Below, piece by piece: positions 31,224 through 44,919 of a DNA stretch of 64,000 nucleotides (positions within the stretch are counted from its first letter, which is position 1; every line of letters starts with the position of its first letter). Both the position numbers and the translations under genes were made by a program. This DNA is from Phocaeicola paurosaccharolyticus JCM 15092 (GTDB lineage: Bacteria > Bacteroidota > Bacteroidia > Bacteroidales > Bacteroidaceae). Where the stretch lies: contig NZ_BAJR01000008.1 of the NCBI RefSeq assembly GCF_000613805.1, forward strand, positions 39,439 to 103,438, given 5' to 3'. The notes beneath the pieces were generated by a model. It was not told the origin of the DNA. It ran no database searches and worked only from the letters and a program-made list of their open reading frames with translations.

Positions 31224-34200
31224 ATGAAGAGATTATTTTTTGCTATAATTAGTTTTTTACCCATTCTTACTGCTGCTCAGAAGCAGGTGAATCAGAATGA
31301 GATGCAACATATATACGAGCAGGTAAAGACTCCATATAAGTATGGATTGGTTGTTGCTCCCGAAGATAACAACCATAAGATTGATTGTCCCACGGTGTTT
31401 CGTGTAGGAGATAAATGGATGATGACCTATGTGGTATATAATGGTAAGGGTGGTACTGACGGACGTGGGTATGAGACATGGATTGCGCAAAGTGATAATC
31501 TCCTGGAATGGAAGACATTAGGAAGAATACTCTCATATAAGGATGAAGGGTGGGACTGCAACCAGCGTGGTGGATTTCCTGCTCTGCCGGATATGGAGTG
31601 GGGCGGAAGCTATGAACTGCATAAATACAAAGGGAAGAACTGGATGACCTATATAGGTGGTAAAGGTACCGGTTATGAGGCCGTACGTGAACCTCTTAAT
31701 ATTGGATTGGCATGGAGTGACAGACCTCTTGATAAGGCTTTTGAATGGAGTACTTTTGATAAACCTATCATTAGCATATATGACAAAGATGCTCAATGGT
31801 GGGAGCAGATGACTGAGTACAAAAGTACTATATATTGGGATAAGAGTAAGAGACTTGGTGCTCCATTTGTTATGTTCTACAATGCAGGTGGGCGTAATCC
31901 CGAGAATGGGATAAAGGGAGAGAGAGTAGGTATAGCTTTATCAAAAGATATGAAGAGATGGAAGCGCTATGCCGGTAATCCTGTATTTGCTCATGAGGCA
32001 AATGGTACTATAACAGGGGATGCACATATTCAAAAGATGGGCGATATATATGTAATGTTCTACTTCTCTGCATTCTCACCTGATAGGAGATATAAGGCAT
32101 TCAATACTTTTGCAGCAAGTTATGATTTAGTAAATTGGACTGACTGGAATGGTGCTGACTTAATCTTCCCATCTAAAGAGTATGATGAACTCTTTGCACA
32201 TAAAAGCTATGTTATAAAATATAATGGTGTTGTCTACCACTTCTATTGTGCCGTAAACAGTGCTGAACAGAGAGGAATAGCTGTAGCAACAAGCAAGCCG
32301 ATGGGTAAGTCGGCTTTAAGTTTTCCACAGCGTGACAACAAAAATAGGCGTGAGGAGATCAATTTGAATAGTGGTTGGAAGAGCTGGATCACAGAGAGTA
32401 ATAACGGTGATAAAACTCTGACTAAGAAAGCTATTATGGTAGATCTTCCACATAACTGGGATGATTACTATGGATATAGACAACTTACTCATGGCAATCT
32501 TCATGGTACAGCTATCTATGAAAAGGAGTTTTCAGTGGAGCCAAACTCACTAGATAATAGGGAGTGCTTCATTCGCTTTGAAGGAGTAGGAAGTTATGCT
32601 ACAATAACTCTCAATGGAAAGGAGTTTGGTCGTCGCCTTATTGGTAGGACAACCTATACTCTTAATGTTTCGGATGTTATACACACCGGTAAAAACAGAC
32701 TTACAGTTAAGGTTGAGCATCCTGAGATGATTTCTGATTCGCCATGGGTTTGCGGAGGTTGTTCTTCTGAATGGGGATTTAGTGAGGGGTCACAGCCTTT
32801 TGGTATATTCCGTCCTGTTGTTTTGGAGTTTACTGACAAGATAAGGATAGAGCCATTCGGAGTGCATATATGGAATGATGATAACTCCAAAACAATCTAT
32901 TTGGAGACGGAGGTAAAGAACTACTCGAATAAAGAACAGAATATTGAACTTGTAAATAAATTCAGCAATGCTGACGGTAAACAGGTGTTCCGCCTGACAG
33001 AGAATTTAGTACTTAAACCAGGTGAGACAAGATTGATAAAACAACAGTCAGCTATAGAAAATGCCATATTGTGGAGCTGCGAGAAACCTTATCTGTATAA
33101 GTTGGCAACAATGATCAAGCGTGATGCCAAGACAACAGATGAGATGGTCACTCCTTTTGGTATAAGGACAGTTAGCTGGCCTGTGAAACGAAATGATAAT
33201 GACGGACGTTTTTACCTTAATGGGAAACCTCTTTTCATAAATGGGGTATGTGAATATGAGCATCAGTTCGGACAGAGCCATGCCTTCACCAACGAGCAGA
33301 TAAAGGCGAGAGTTAAGGAGATAGAAGGTGCAGGATTTAATGCATTCCGTGATGCTCATCAGCCTCATAATTTAGAGTATCAAAAATATTGGGACAGAGA
33401 TGGAATACTTTTCTGGCCACAGTTCTCAGCACATATTTGGTATGACACACCAGAATTCCGTGAGAATTTCAAATCCCTGCTTAGACAGTGGGTGAAGGAA
33501 CGCCGTAACTCACCAAGTGTGGTTATGTGGGGATTGCAGAATGAAAGTACTCTTCCAAAGGATTTTGCCAATGAGTGTTGTGATATAATTCGCGAAATGG
33601 ATCCTACTGCAGTGAATATGCGCGTAATAACTACTTGTAATGGTGGTGAAGGGAGTGATTGGAACGTTATTCAAAATTGGAGTGGTACTTATGGTGGAGA
33701 TATAGAGCAATATGGTAAGGAACTATCGAAAAAGGAGCAACTTCTAAATGGTGAATATGGCTCTTGGAGAAGTTTGGGACTCCACACAGAACCTGGAAAG
33801 TTTGAGCAGAACGGTATATGGAGTGAAGAGAGAATGTGTAAACTTATGGAGACAAAAATACGCTTAGCTGAAGAGGCTAAGGACAGTGTGTGCGGTCAGT
33901 TCCAGTGGATATTCTCGAGCCACGATAATCCGGGACGTCGTCAGCCTGATGAGGCATATCGCGTTATAGATAAAGTGGGACCATTTAATTATAAAGGATT
34001 GCTCACTCCATGGGAAGAACCATTGGATGTATACTACATGTATAAGGCAAACTATGTATCGGCAGAGAAAGAGCCTATGGTTTATTTATCTTCACATACA
34101 TGGCATGACAGATTTAAAGGTGAATGTAAAGCAACTATTGAGGCGTATAGTAACTGCGATTCTGTATTGCTATATAATGATGCTTCTGATGGCCAACTTA

Positions 34201-35465
34201 TTGGTTCACAAGAAAATGGTGTAATTGGAACACATTTTGAGTGGAGAGATGCGCATATTAAATATAACGTGTTGCGTGCAGTAGGATACTATAAAGGGAA
34301 ACCTGTAACAGAAGATATATTGGTGCTGGACAATCTAGAGAAATCTCCAAAATTCGATAATCTATATAAAGCCTATTCTATATTGCCTGTTGCAGCCGAT
34401 AACATTGTTTGTGACATTAAGGGGGCAGTTGGGTACAACTATCTCTATCGCATAAACTGTGGTGGTGACGAGTACACAGACAGCCATGGACAGTTGTGGA
34501 ACAAGGACAATTCAACATGGTCTTCTTCCTGGGCTGATGAGTTTGTGAATAGTGGTAACGGATTGATAACACCTTATCAGGCAAGTCAGAGGGTGACCAA
34601 TGATCCTGTTCACGGAACAAAAGATTGGAAACTATTTCAGAGTTTCCGCTTTGGACGTCATAAGTTGAACTATACTTTCCCTGTAGAGAATGGCAAATAC
34701 ATGGTAGAGCTCTATTTTATGGAACCATGGTTTGGTACAGGAGCAAGTGAGAAAAGTGACTGTGAAGGTATGAGGCTATTTGATGTGGCAATAAATGGTA
34801 AGCAGGTGATAGATGACCTTGATCTGTGGGCTGAAAGAGGACATGATGGAGCCTATAAGAGGGTTGTATACGTTGATGTTGATTGTGGTGAGATAAAGAT
34901 ATCGTTTCCTGAAGTAAAGGCAGCTCAAGCAGTTATATCTGCAATAGCAATCGCCTCTACAAATAATATGGCATCTCCTAAAGTTACAATCAAAGATGAT
35001 AAGTTTAGTTGGGCTGCTCAGGAGAGCAATGTGATGGTTACAACTCCCGATTCACTCTTGCCGGTAAATAAGAGTGCACGTGCTTCTGTAAGCTATCAGG
35101 CTGAAAATGCTCTTATTAAGGGTAAATATTCAGTAGAAGAGGTGAAAAAGGAGAGAGGCGTCTTCTTCGATAAGGGTAATGAGAATAGTATAAAGTGGAA
35201 TATATCTACCGGACTGGCACAGATATATGCCTTCAGGTTTAAGTATATGAACCTTACAGGAAAAGGTGTAAAGGTTAATATGAAACTTGTGGACTCAAAA
35301 GGGGTGGTGCTAAAAAGTGATGAACTTACTTTTGCGGAGACACCTGAGAAGTGGAGAATGATAAGTACTACTTCAGGCAGTTTCATAAATGCAGGTCATT
35401 ACAGTGTGATTCTCTCTGCTCCGGATATGAAGGGATTAGCATTTGATGCTTTAGATGTGCAATAA
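31224..35465 (+). CDS. GH137-GH2 bifunctional enzyme (beta-L-arabinofuranosidase plus beta-glucuronidase)
   Basis: I use ATG 31224 (signal peptide MKRLFFAIISFLPILTAA), 10 bp after the upstream stop, rather than an in-frame GTG at 31179; the product has 1413 residues. Residues ~20-390 form a five-bladed propeller (NHKIDCPTVFRVGDKWMMTY, GRGYETWIAQSDNLLEW, TITGDAHIQKMGDIYVMFYF) that fits GH137. From ~400 a full GH2 follows: sugar-binding sandwich (DLPHNWDDYYGYR), barrel (GVCEYEHQFGQSHAFTNEQI), acid/base Glu774 in LQNES, nucleophile Glu844 in LNGEYGS. A malectin-like and another beta domain end the protein. From memory BT0996 has this exact pairing and acts on RG-II chains B (arabinose) and A (glucuronate). 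Confidence 0.86.
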   Translation: MKRLFFAIISFLPILTAAQKQVNQNEMQHIYEQVKTPYKYGLVVAPEDNNHKIDCPTVFRVGDKWMMTYVVYNGKGGTDGRGYETWIAQSDNLLEWKTLGRILSYKDEGWDCNQRGGFPALPDMEWGGSYELHKYKGKNWMTYIGGKGTGYEAVREPLNIGLAWSDRPLDKAFEWSTFDKPIISIYDKDAQWWEQMTEYKSTIYWDKSKRLGAPFVMFYNAGGRNPENGIKGERVGIALSKDMKRWKRYAGNPVFAHEANGTITGDAHIQKMGDIYVMFYFSAFSPDRRYKAFNTFAASYDLVNWTDWNGADLIFPSKEYDELFAHKSYVIKYNGVVYHFYCAVNSAEQRGIAVATSKPMGKSALSFPQRDNKNRREEINLNSGWKSWITESNNGDKTLTKKAIMVDLPHNWDDYYGYRQLTHGNLHGTAIYEKEFSVEPNSLDNRECFIRFEGVGSYATITLNGKEFGRRLIGRTTYTLNVSDVIHTGKNRLTVKVEHPEMISDSPWVCGGCSSEWGFSEGSQPFGIFRPVVLEFTDKIRIEPFGVHIWNDDNSKTIYLETEVKNYSNKEQNIELVNKFSNADGKQVFRLTENLVLKPGETRLIKQQSAIENAILWSCEKPYLYKLATMIKRDAKTTDEMVTPFGIRTVSWPVKRNDNDGRFYLNGKPLFINGVCEYEHQFGQSHAFTNEQIKARVKEIEGAGFNAFRDAHQPHNLEYQKYWDRDGILFWPQFSAHIWYDTPEFRENFKSLLRQWVKERRNSPSVVMWGLQNESTLPKDFANECCDIIREMDPTAVNMRVITTCNGGEGSDWNVIQNWSGTYGGDIEQYGKELSKKEQLLNGEYGSWRSLGLHTEPGKFEQNGIWSEERMCKLMETKIRLAEEAKDSVCGQFQWIFSSHDNPGRRQPDEAYRVIDKVGPFNYKGLLTPWEEPLDVYYMYKANYVSAEKEPMVYLSSHTWHDRFKGECKATIEAYSNCDSVLLYNDASDGQLIGSQENGVIGTHFEWRDAHIKYNVLRAVGYYKGKPVTEDILVLDNLEKSPKFDNLYKAYSILPVAADNIVCDIKGAVGYNYLYRINCGGDEYTDSHGQLWNKDNSTWSSSWADEFVNSGNGLITPYQASQRVTNDPVHGTKDWKLFQSFRFGRHKLNYTFPVENGKYMVELYFMEPWFGTGASEKSDCEGMRLFDVAINGKQVIDDLDLWAERGHDGAYKRVVYVDVDCGEIKISFPEVKAAQAVISAIAIASTNNMASPKVTIKDDKFSWAAQESNVMVTTPDSLLPVNKSARASVSYQAENALIKGKYSVEEVKKERGVFFDKGNENSIKWNISTGLAQIYAFRFKYMNLTGKGVKVNMKLVDSKGVVLKSDELTFAETPEKWRMISTTSGSFINAGHYSVILSAPDMKGLAFDALDVQ

Positions 35466-35531
35466 TATTTTGATTTAAAACATATACCTACTTAGGTTAC
35501 AAAATCCATTCTCATACGTCTCATATTATAA

Positions 35532-38647
<3,116 letters not shown>

Positions 38648-38663
38648 ATGTATATAAATAGCC

Positions 38664-41522
38664 ATGAATAGAGCTTTTACTTTTATATCAGCTGCGTTAT
38701 TGTCAGCAAACTTAATGTCACAGACTAATACATCGACACAACGACAATATCTCTCTGGAAAGGGATGTGATGATATGGTACAATGGGACTTTTATTGTAC
38801 CGGTGGCAATAATTCTGGCAAATGGAGCAAGATTGGTGTGCCTTCGTGTTGGGAGTTACAGGGATTCGGTACTTATCAGTATGGAATGAAATTCTATGGT
38901 AAGGCTTTCCCGGAGGGAATAGCTGACGAGAAAGGTTTGTATAAGTATGAGTTTAATCTTCCTAAAGAGTGGAATGGAAGAGATATAGAACTTGTATTTG
39001 AAGCTTCTATGACCGATACAGAGGTGAAGATTAATGGTCGTAAGGCCGGGACTGAGCATCAGGGTGGTTTCTACAGATTCATATATAATGTCAGTGACAG
39101 AGTCTTCTTTGGGGGTAAGAAGAATGTACTTGAGGTGACGGTAAGCAAGGAGAGTAAGAATGCAGGAGTGAATCTTGCTGAGAGACGTGCTGATTATTGG
39201 AACTTCGGCGGACTGATACGTCCGGTATTCATTGTTTCTAAACCTGCACAGAATATTGCCCACCATACAGTAAATGCTTTGTCGGATGGAACATTCACAG
39301 CCAACTGTTTCTTGAATATGGCGGTTGAAGGTGCTAAAATAGAGACATCAATTTTAAATTCCAAAGGGAAGAGTGTAGCACACTCTATATCTGAATTTAG
39401 AAGAGGAAGCGATGTGGCTCTTGTGAGTTTAAAGGTAGAAAATCCGCTTCTGTGGAGTGCAGAAACTCCTAATCTATATACTGCTGTTTTTACTCTTGTA
39501 GACAAGAATGGAAAAGAGGTTCATAGAGAACAACAGAAGTTTGGATTCCGAACTATTGAAACAAGAGAGAGTGACGGACTCTATATAAACGGAACTAAGG
39601 TCCTTATAAAGGGTGTTAACCGTCACAGTTTCAGACCTGAATCGGGACGTACGTTAAGTAAAGTGAAGAATATCGAGGATGTGCTTCTGATTAAAAGTAT
39701 GAATATGAATGCTGTTCGATTAAGTCATTATCCTGCAGATCCTGAGTTTTTTGAGGCTTGTGATTCACTTGGACTCTATGTAATGGATGAGTTGACAGGA
39801 TGGCATGGAAAACATGAGACAATAGTTGGGCAGAAACTGGTTAAGGAGATGGTGATGCGCGACGTAAACCATCCATCTATAATTTGGTGGAGCAATGGTA
39901 ATGAAAAGGGATGGAATACTGAACTTGATTGTGAGTTCCATAAGTATGATCCACAAAAGAGAGCTGTATTGCATCCTCAAGGTAACTTTAGCGGATACGA
40001 GACTATGCACTATCGTTCATATGGTGAGAGTCAGAACTATATGAGACTTCCTGAAATATTTATGCCAACAGAGTTTCTGCATGGTCTTTATGATGGAGGG
40101 CATGGAGGCGGATTTTACGACTATTGGGAGATGATGCGTAAACATCCTAGATGTGCTGGAGGCTTTCTGTGGGTATTGGCAGATGAGGGAGTGAAACGTG
40201 TTGATATGAACGGATTCATTGATAATGTAGGCAATTATGGTGCTGATGGTATTGTTGGACCACATCATGAGAAAGAGGGAAGTTATTATACAATAAAGCG
40301 TATATGGTCTCCGATTCAGATTATGAACAGGAGCATGACCGATAACTTTGACGGAAGAATCATTGTAGAGAACAGATACGATTTTAAGAATTTGAAGGGA
40401 TGTATATTTGATTGTACTTTCGTTCAGCTACCATCATCAAAAGTTGGTATATTGTCTGGAAATATAGACAAGGAGGTAAAGAAGATATTGAACAAGAGGG
40501 TTACAGGGGTTGATATAGCTCCCAAAAAGAGTGGTGAGTTTATGCTACCATCTTCTGTAAGTGGGGCAAACGCACTTATGATAAAGGCAATTGACGATAA
40601 TGGCAATGAACTCTTTACCTGGTGCTATAAACTTAAAGATATTGAGGTGTTGCAGACAAAGAGCGTAAACTCAGTAGTGGAATATGTAAAGAGTGATGAT
40701 GGTGTAAAGGTAGCAGCTGCAGGAAGAACTCTGTTCTTCAGCAACAAAGATGGATACCTGAAATATGTTGAGAAAGATGGCAGGAAGATAAACCTTCATA
40801 ATGGTCCACGATTCATTGCTGCACGTCGTGCTGACAGATCTTTGGATCAGTTCTATAATCATGATGATATTGACGCTGAAAAGAAGAAGACTCAGTATAC
40901 CACATTTGATGATTTAGGCAAATTTGTAGGATTTGATATCAAAAAGGATGGTGATATATTGAGGATAACAGCAAATTATAAGTTGGGATGTTTTGATAAG
41001 GCTCAATGGTCTGTTATGCCTGATGGCACTGTCGTTCTTGACTATAACTATAATTTTAGCGGTGTTACCGATATTATGGGAGTAATGTTCGACTATCCTG
41101 AAGATAAGGTAAAAGCGAAAACATGGGTTGGTAACGGACCTTATAGAGTATGGCAGAACCGTGTTCATGGTCCTGAGTTAGGATTGTGGAGAAACGAATA
41201 TAATGATCCTATCCCGGGCGAGAGCTTCGACTATCCGGAGTTCAAAGGATACTTTGCAAATGTGCAGTGGATTACACTGGATACAGAAGAGGGGAAGATT
41301 ACCATTATAAATCATAAACCAGAAAATTATATAGGAGTATATCAGCCTCGTGATGGAAGGGATGAGCTTTTATACACTCTTCCAAATAGTGGAATAAGCA
41401 TTCTGAATGTGATACCTCCTGTACGTAACAAGGTGAATACAACTGACCTTATAGGACCATCTTCTCAGCCATTCTGGGCTGATGGCAACTATAGTGGTAA
41501 GATTACTTTAAGGTTTGACTAA
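38664..41522 (+). CDS. GH2-family glycosidase (candidate beta-galacturonidase)
   Basis: The 952-residue secreted protein (signal peptide MNRAFTFISAALLSANLMS) is a GH2. Its N-terminal sandwich contains VPSCWELQGFGTYQYG, and the barrel has IKGVNRHSFRPESGR. Acid/base Glu414 lies in SNGNEKGWN and nucleophile Glu470 in PTEFLHGLYDGG. The nucleophile loop differs from that of beta-galactosidases (no SEYAH), which suggests another sugar. RG-II chain A contains beta-D-galacturonate, and from memory the adjacent GH2 in B. thetaiotaomicron (BT0992) acts there; specificity is therefore inferred. The next gene's start codon (41533) lies 10 bp after this stop. Confidence 0.86.
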   Translation: MNRAFTFISAALLSANLMSQTNTSTQRQYLSGKGCDDMVQWDFYCTGGNNSGKWSKIGVPSCWELQGFGTYQYGMKFYGKAFPEGIADEKGLYKYEFNLPKEWNGRDIELVFEASMTDTEVKINGRKAGTEHQGGFYRFIYNVSDRVFFGGKKNVLEVTVSKESKNAGVNLAERRADYWNFGGLIRPVFIVSKPAQNIAHHTVNALSDGTFTANCFLNMAVEGAKIETSILNSKGKSVAHSISEFRRGSDVALVSLKVENPLLWSAETPNLYTAVFTLVDKNGKEVHREQQKFGFRTIETRESDGLYINGTKVLIKGVNRHSFRPESGRTLSKVKNIEDVLLIKSMNMNAVRLSHYPADPEFFEACDSLGLYVMDELTGWHGKHETIVGQKLVKEMVMRDVNHPSIIWWSNGNEKGWNTELDCEFHKYDPQKRAVLHPQGNFSGYETMHYRSYGESQNYMRLPEIFMPTEFLHGLYDGGHGGGFYDYWEMMRKHPRCAGGFLWVLADEGVKRVDMNGFIDNVGNYGADGIVGPHHEKEGSYYTIKRIWSPIQIMNRSMTDNFDGRIIVENRYDFKNLKGCIFDCTFVQLPSSKVGILSGNIDKEVKKILNKRVTGVDIAPKKSGEFMLPSSVSGANALMIKAIDDNGNELFTWCYKLKDIEVLQTKSVNSVVEYVKSDDGVKVAAAGRTLFFSNKDGYLKYVEKDGRKINLHNGPRFIAARRADRSLDQFYNHDDIDAEKKKTQYTTFDDLGKFVGFDIKKDGDILRITANYKLGCFDKAQWSVMPDGTVVLDYNYNFSGVTDIMGVMFDYPEDKVKAKTWVGNGPYRVWQNRVHGPELGLWRNEYNDPIPGESFDYPEFKGYFANVQWITLDTEEGKITIINHKPENYIGVYQPRDGRDELLYTLPNSGISILNVIPPVRNKVNTTDLIGPSSQPFWADGNYSGKITLRFD

Positions 41523-41532
41523 GATATTTGTT

Positions 41533-44500
41533 ATGAGACAGAAATTTATCTTTATATTAATATCAGTAACTATCATCTTTCAGGGGGTATATGCTGAAAG
41601 CAACATAAACTCCTTGAGGAATGAGTTCCTTAAACCTTCATATCAGGCGAAACCATGGACTTTCTGGTACTGGATGTATGGTGCAGTGAGTAAAGAGGGT
41701 ATAACAGCCGACCTTCAAGCTATGAAGGAGAATGGCCTTGGTGGTGCATATATAATGCCGATACGTGGTGTTGCAGAGGGAAAACAGTACAAAGGAGAGG
41801 TGGAACAGCTCTCTGATAATTGGTGGAACACCTTGAATTATACGCTATCCGAGGCTTCACGTTTGGGACTTAAGCTTGGTATGCATATATGCGATGGATT
41901 TGCCCTTGCAGGTGGTCCATGGATAAAACCTGAAGAATCGATGCAGAAAATTGTATGGAGCGATACTATTATTTCAGGAGGTAAAAAGATAGACATACAA
42001 TTGGCTGAGCCTCAAAAATATGAATCGTTTTACAAGGATATAGCTACTTATGCTATTCCTGTAAAACTCAATGAGAAAGATTCGCAGATCGCTCCAAAGA
42101 TAACAGTCGTAAATTTGGCAGGGGATGATGTACCTAATCAAGATAAAATAGTCAATATTGATGCCAAGGGTGTCATTCGTTCGTCATATCACTGCTATAT
42201 CAACCTTGAATACCAAAAGCCTGTAACATGTAGGAATGTAGAGATTGTTCTGACAGGAAATAATTACCAGGCACACAGAATGAAGATGTGGGCAAGTTAT
42301 GATGGTAATAATTATTTTCTAGTTAAACAGTTCGTTGCAGCACGTCATGGTTGGCAGAATACTGATTTCAACTCAAGCCACTCCGTTCCTCAAGTCAATG
42401 CACGTTTTTACAGATTCGAGTGGACTCCTAAAGGTAGTGAACCGGGAAGTGAGGATCTTGACGCTGCAAAATGGAAACCGGATTTAAAGATAAAGAATAT
42501 AATACTCCATTCATCGCTTAAATTGAATGAATGGGAGGGTAAGGCCGGCCTCGTTTGGCGTGTTTCTGAAGAGACATCAGATAAAGAAATTGATGCCGCC
42601 AGTTGTGTTAAGCGTAGTGATATAATAAGAGTATCACTCAAGAATGGTCATTTTGTAGGTAACTTACCAAAAGGAGAGTGGCGTATTGTCAGAATTGGAC
42701 ATACCTCCACAGGGCATCAAAATGCTACTGCTGGTGGTGGCAAAGGATTGGAGTGCGATAAATTCAGCAGTACGGCCGTCAACAAGCAGGTAGAAAATTG
42801 GTTTGGTGAGGTATTTAGAAAGTGTAACCCTACAGTAGCACGCAAGGTATTGAAATATCTCCATGTAGATAGCTGGGAGTGTGGTAGTCAGAACTGGAGC
42901 GATAGCTTTGCATCTGAATTCAAAAGACGTAGAGGATATGATATCATAGATATTTTACCTGTTATGACAGGAGTTCCTATTGAGAGTGCATCATATAGCG
43001 AAAAAGTATTACGTGATGTCCGTACCACAATAAGTGAATTGGTTAGTGATGTCTTTTATGAAACGGTAATGGCATGTGCAAGAAAGTATGACTGTCTGTT
43101 ATCTGCAGAATGTGTGTCTCCAACTATGGTAAGCGATGGCATTGCACACTACGATAGAGTAGATCTTCCTATGGGGGAGTTTTGGCTCAACAGTCCCACA
43201 CATGATAAACCTAATGATATGCTTGATGCTATATCCGGAGCACATATATATGGTAAGAAGATAATCCAGGCAGAGGGCTTTACGGAGGTTAGAGGTGTAT
43301 GGGATGAGACTCCTGCAATGCTAAAACCTCTGCTTGATAGAAACTATGCTCTAGGTATGAATAAATTGTTCTATCATGTCTATACTCATAATCCATGGAT
43401 GGATAAAAAGCCGGGCATGACACTCGAGGGTATAGGTCTCTTTTTTCAACGTGATCAGACTTGGTGGAATGAGGGTAAGGCTTTTACTAATTATGTAGCA
43501 CGTTGTCAGAGTCTGTTACAGTATGGTAATCCTGTGATAGATATTGCTGTCTTTACGGGTGAGGAGATGCCACGACGTGCATTTCTGCCTGATCGTCTTG
43601 TCTCTTTTCTTCCTGGTATTTTCGGGAAAGAGAGGGTAGATGGAGAGTCTTTACGATTGAAGAATGAGAATGAACCAATACGTGTAAAACCTGTTGGCGT
43701 TACCCATAGCGCTAATATGGCTGATCCTGAGAAATGGATAAATCCTTTACGAGGTTATGCATACGACTCTTTCAATAAAGATGCATTGCTGCGTCTAGCC
43801 TATTCTGAAAATGGAAAGATAATACTTCCTGGAGGAGTGGAATACTCTCTTCTCGTCATTCCTGGCGCTCATGTAATGAATCCATCCAATGTGCCTGTTT
43901 CTGATGAGGTGAAGAGCAAGATAGATGAGTTTAAAGCTGACGGAGTGAAGATACCATCACTTCCTTACCTTAATGAAGACTTCAAATCATTAGGCATAGA
44001 TAGAGATGTCGAACTACCAATGAATATTGCCTGGACACATAGACGAGGGGAAGATGCTGATATCTATTTTCTGTCAAATCAATCAGATAGTAAGGTAAAC
44101 TTCACAGCATCATTCAGAATTAATGATAAAAAAGCTGAGTTGTGGAATGCTGTTAATGGCAGAATGTTCATTCCTGCGTTTCAGGAAGCAAGAGGTAACA
44201 GAATGGATGTAAATATTACTCTTGATAGATTTGCTTCTATTTTTGTGGTTTTCCCAAAATCACAAAAATCAGAGTTCCAATCTTCGAACGCACAATTTAC
44301 GAACGCAAAATCTTTTGACTCACAATCTTCAGAGTCTCAATATTCCGAAAGACAGTCTTCGAATTCTAAATCTTCCAATTCACACTCTTCCGACTCACAA
44401 TCATCAGTAGAAATTGAAAAGGAGTTTGTACATGAAAAGGAATTAGCTTTTAATGTAAAACCGTGGAATGTGGAATTCCCATTGATTAATAAAAAGTTAG

Positions 44501-44907
44501 AGAGAAAAGAGCTATTTGATTGGAGTAAGGAGAGTGATGAAAAGATAAAATACTATTCAGGTTCGGCTCTTTACAGCACTTCTGTAAAGATAAAACCTAA
44601 TAAGCATAAAAGGATATTCTTACTAATGGAAGAGTTGCATGATGTAGCAACAGTTAAAGTGAATGGAAAGGAATGCGGAATAGTATGGACATATCCTTAT
44701 GAGATAGATATCACCGATTGTGCTAAAAGAGGTGATAACAAATTAGAGATAAAGATTACAAATACTTGGGCTAATGCCTTGCGTGGTGCAGATGGAGGTA
44801 AGGCACCATTCGATGGCATATGGACAAATGCTCGTTACCGTATGCCGGGTGATGGTCTACTTCCGGCAGGATTGATAGGTGGAATTAAATTTGTAGAAAG
44901 ATATTAA
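41533..44907 (+). CDS. GH106 alpha-L-rhamnosidase with a pentapeptide-repeat insert
   Basis: I choose ATG 41533 (signal peptide MRQKFIFILISVTIIFQGVYA) over an upstream in-frame TTG; the protein has 1124 residues. The GH106 barrel is recognised by PWTFWYWMYGAVSKEGITAD, MKENGLGGAYIMPI, LGMHICDGFALAGGPWIKPE, HTSTGHQNATAGGGKGLECDK, YLHVDSWECGSQNWS and HVYTHNPW. A C-terminal galactose-binding-like sandwich ends it (VKVNGKECGIVWTYPYEIDI). Between barrel and sandwich, residues ~917-960 are a Ser-rich stretch of degenerate five-residue repeats (SSNSK, SSDSQ, SSESQ). RG-II chains contain several alpha-rhamnoses; the characterised relative I recall is BT0986. The insert is unusual and may be strain-variable. 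Confidence 0.9.
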   Translation: MRQKFIFILISVTIIFQGVYAESNINSLRNEFLKPSYQAKPWTFWYWMYGAVSKEGITADLQAMKENGLGGAYIMPIRGVAEGKQYKGEVEQLSDNWWNTLNYTLSEASRLGLKLGMHICDGFALAGGPWIKPEESMQKIVWSDTIISGGKKIDIQLAEPQKYESFYKDIATYAIPVKLNEKDSQIAPKITVVNLAGDDVPNQDKIVNIDAKGVIRSSYHCYINLEYQKPVTCRNVEIVLTGNNYQAHRMKMWASYDGNNYFLVKQFVAARHGWQNTDFNSSHSVPQVNARFYRFEWTPKGSEPGSEDLDAAKWKPDLKIKNIILHSSLKLNEWEGKAGLVWRVSEETSDKEIDAASCVKRSDIIRVSLKNGHFVGNLPKGEWRIVRIGHTSTGHQNATAGGGKGLECDKFSSTAVNKQVENWFGEVFRKCNPTVARKVLKYLHVDSWECGSQNWSDSFASEFKRRRGYDIIDILPVMTGVPIESASYSEKVLRDVRTTISELVSDVFYETVMACARKYDCLLSAECVSPTMVSDGIAHYDRVDLPMGEFWLNSPTHDKPNDMLDAISGAHIYGKKIIQAEGFTEVRGVWDETPAMLKPLLDRNYALGMNKLFYHVYTHNPWMDKKPGMTLEGIGLFFQRDQTWWNEGKAFTNYVARCQSLLQYGNPVIDIAVFTGEEMPRRAFLPDRLVSFLPGIFGKERVDGESLRLKNENEPIRVKPVGVTHSANMADPEKWINPLRGYAYDSFNKDALLRLAYSENGKIILPGGVEYSLLVIPGAHVMNPSNVPVSDEVKSKIDEFKADGVKIPSLPYLNEDFKSLGIDRDVELPMNIAWTHRRGEDADIYFLSNQSDSKVNFTASFRINDKKAELWNAVNGRMFIPAFQEARGNRMDVNITLDRFASIFVVFPKSQKSEFQSSNAQFTNAKSFDSQSSESQYSERQSSNSKSSNSHSSDSQSSVEIEKEFVHEKELAFNVKPWNVEFPLINKKLERKELFDWSKESDEKIKYYSGSALYSTSVKIKPNKHKRIFLLMEELHDVATVKVNGKECGIVWTYPYEIDITDCAKRGDNKLEIKITNTWANALRGADGGKAPFDGIWTNARYRMPGDGLLPAGLIGGIKFVERY
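44279..44413 (+). repeat. 15-bp in-frame minisatellite inside the GH106 gene
   Basis: Nine degenerate 15-bp units (for example AATCTTCGAACGCAC, AATCTTCCAATTCAC, ACTCTTCCGACTCAC) follow one another without a break. They encode five-residue repeats of the type S-S-(N/D/E)-S-(Q/K/H). The period preserves the reading frame, so unit number could change without breaking the gene. Confidence 0.88.
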
Positions 44908-44919
44908 ATCGATATATTT

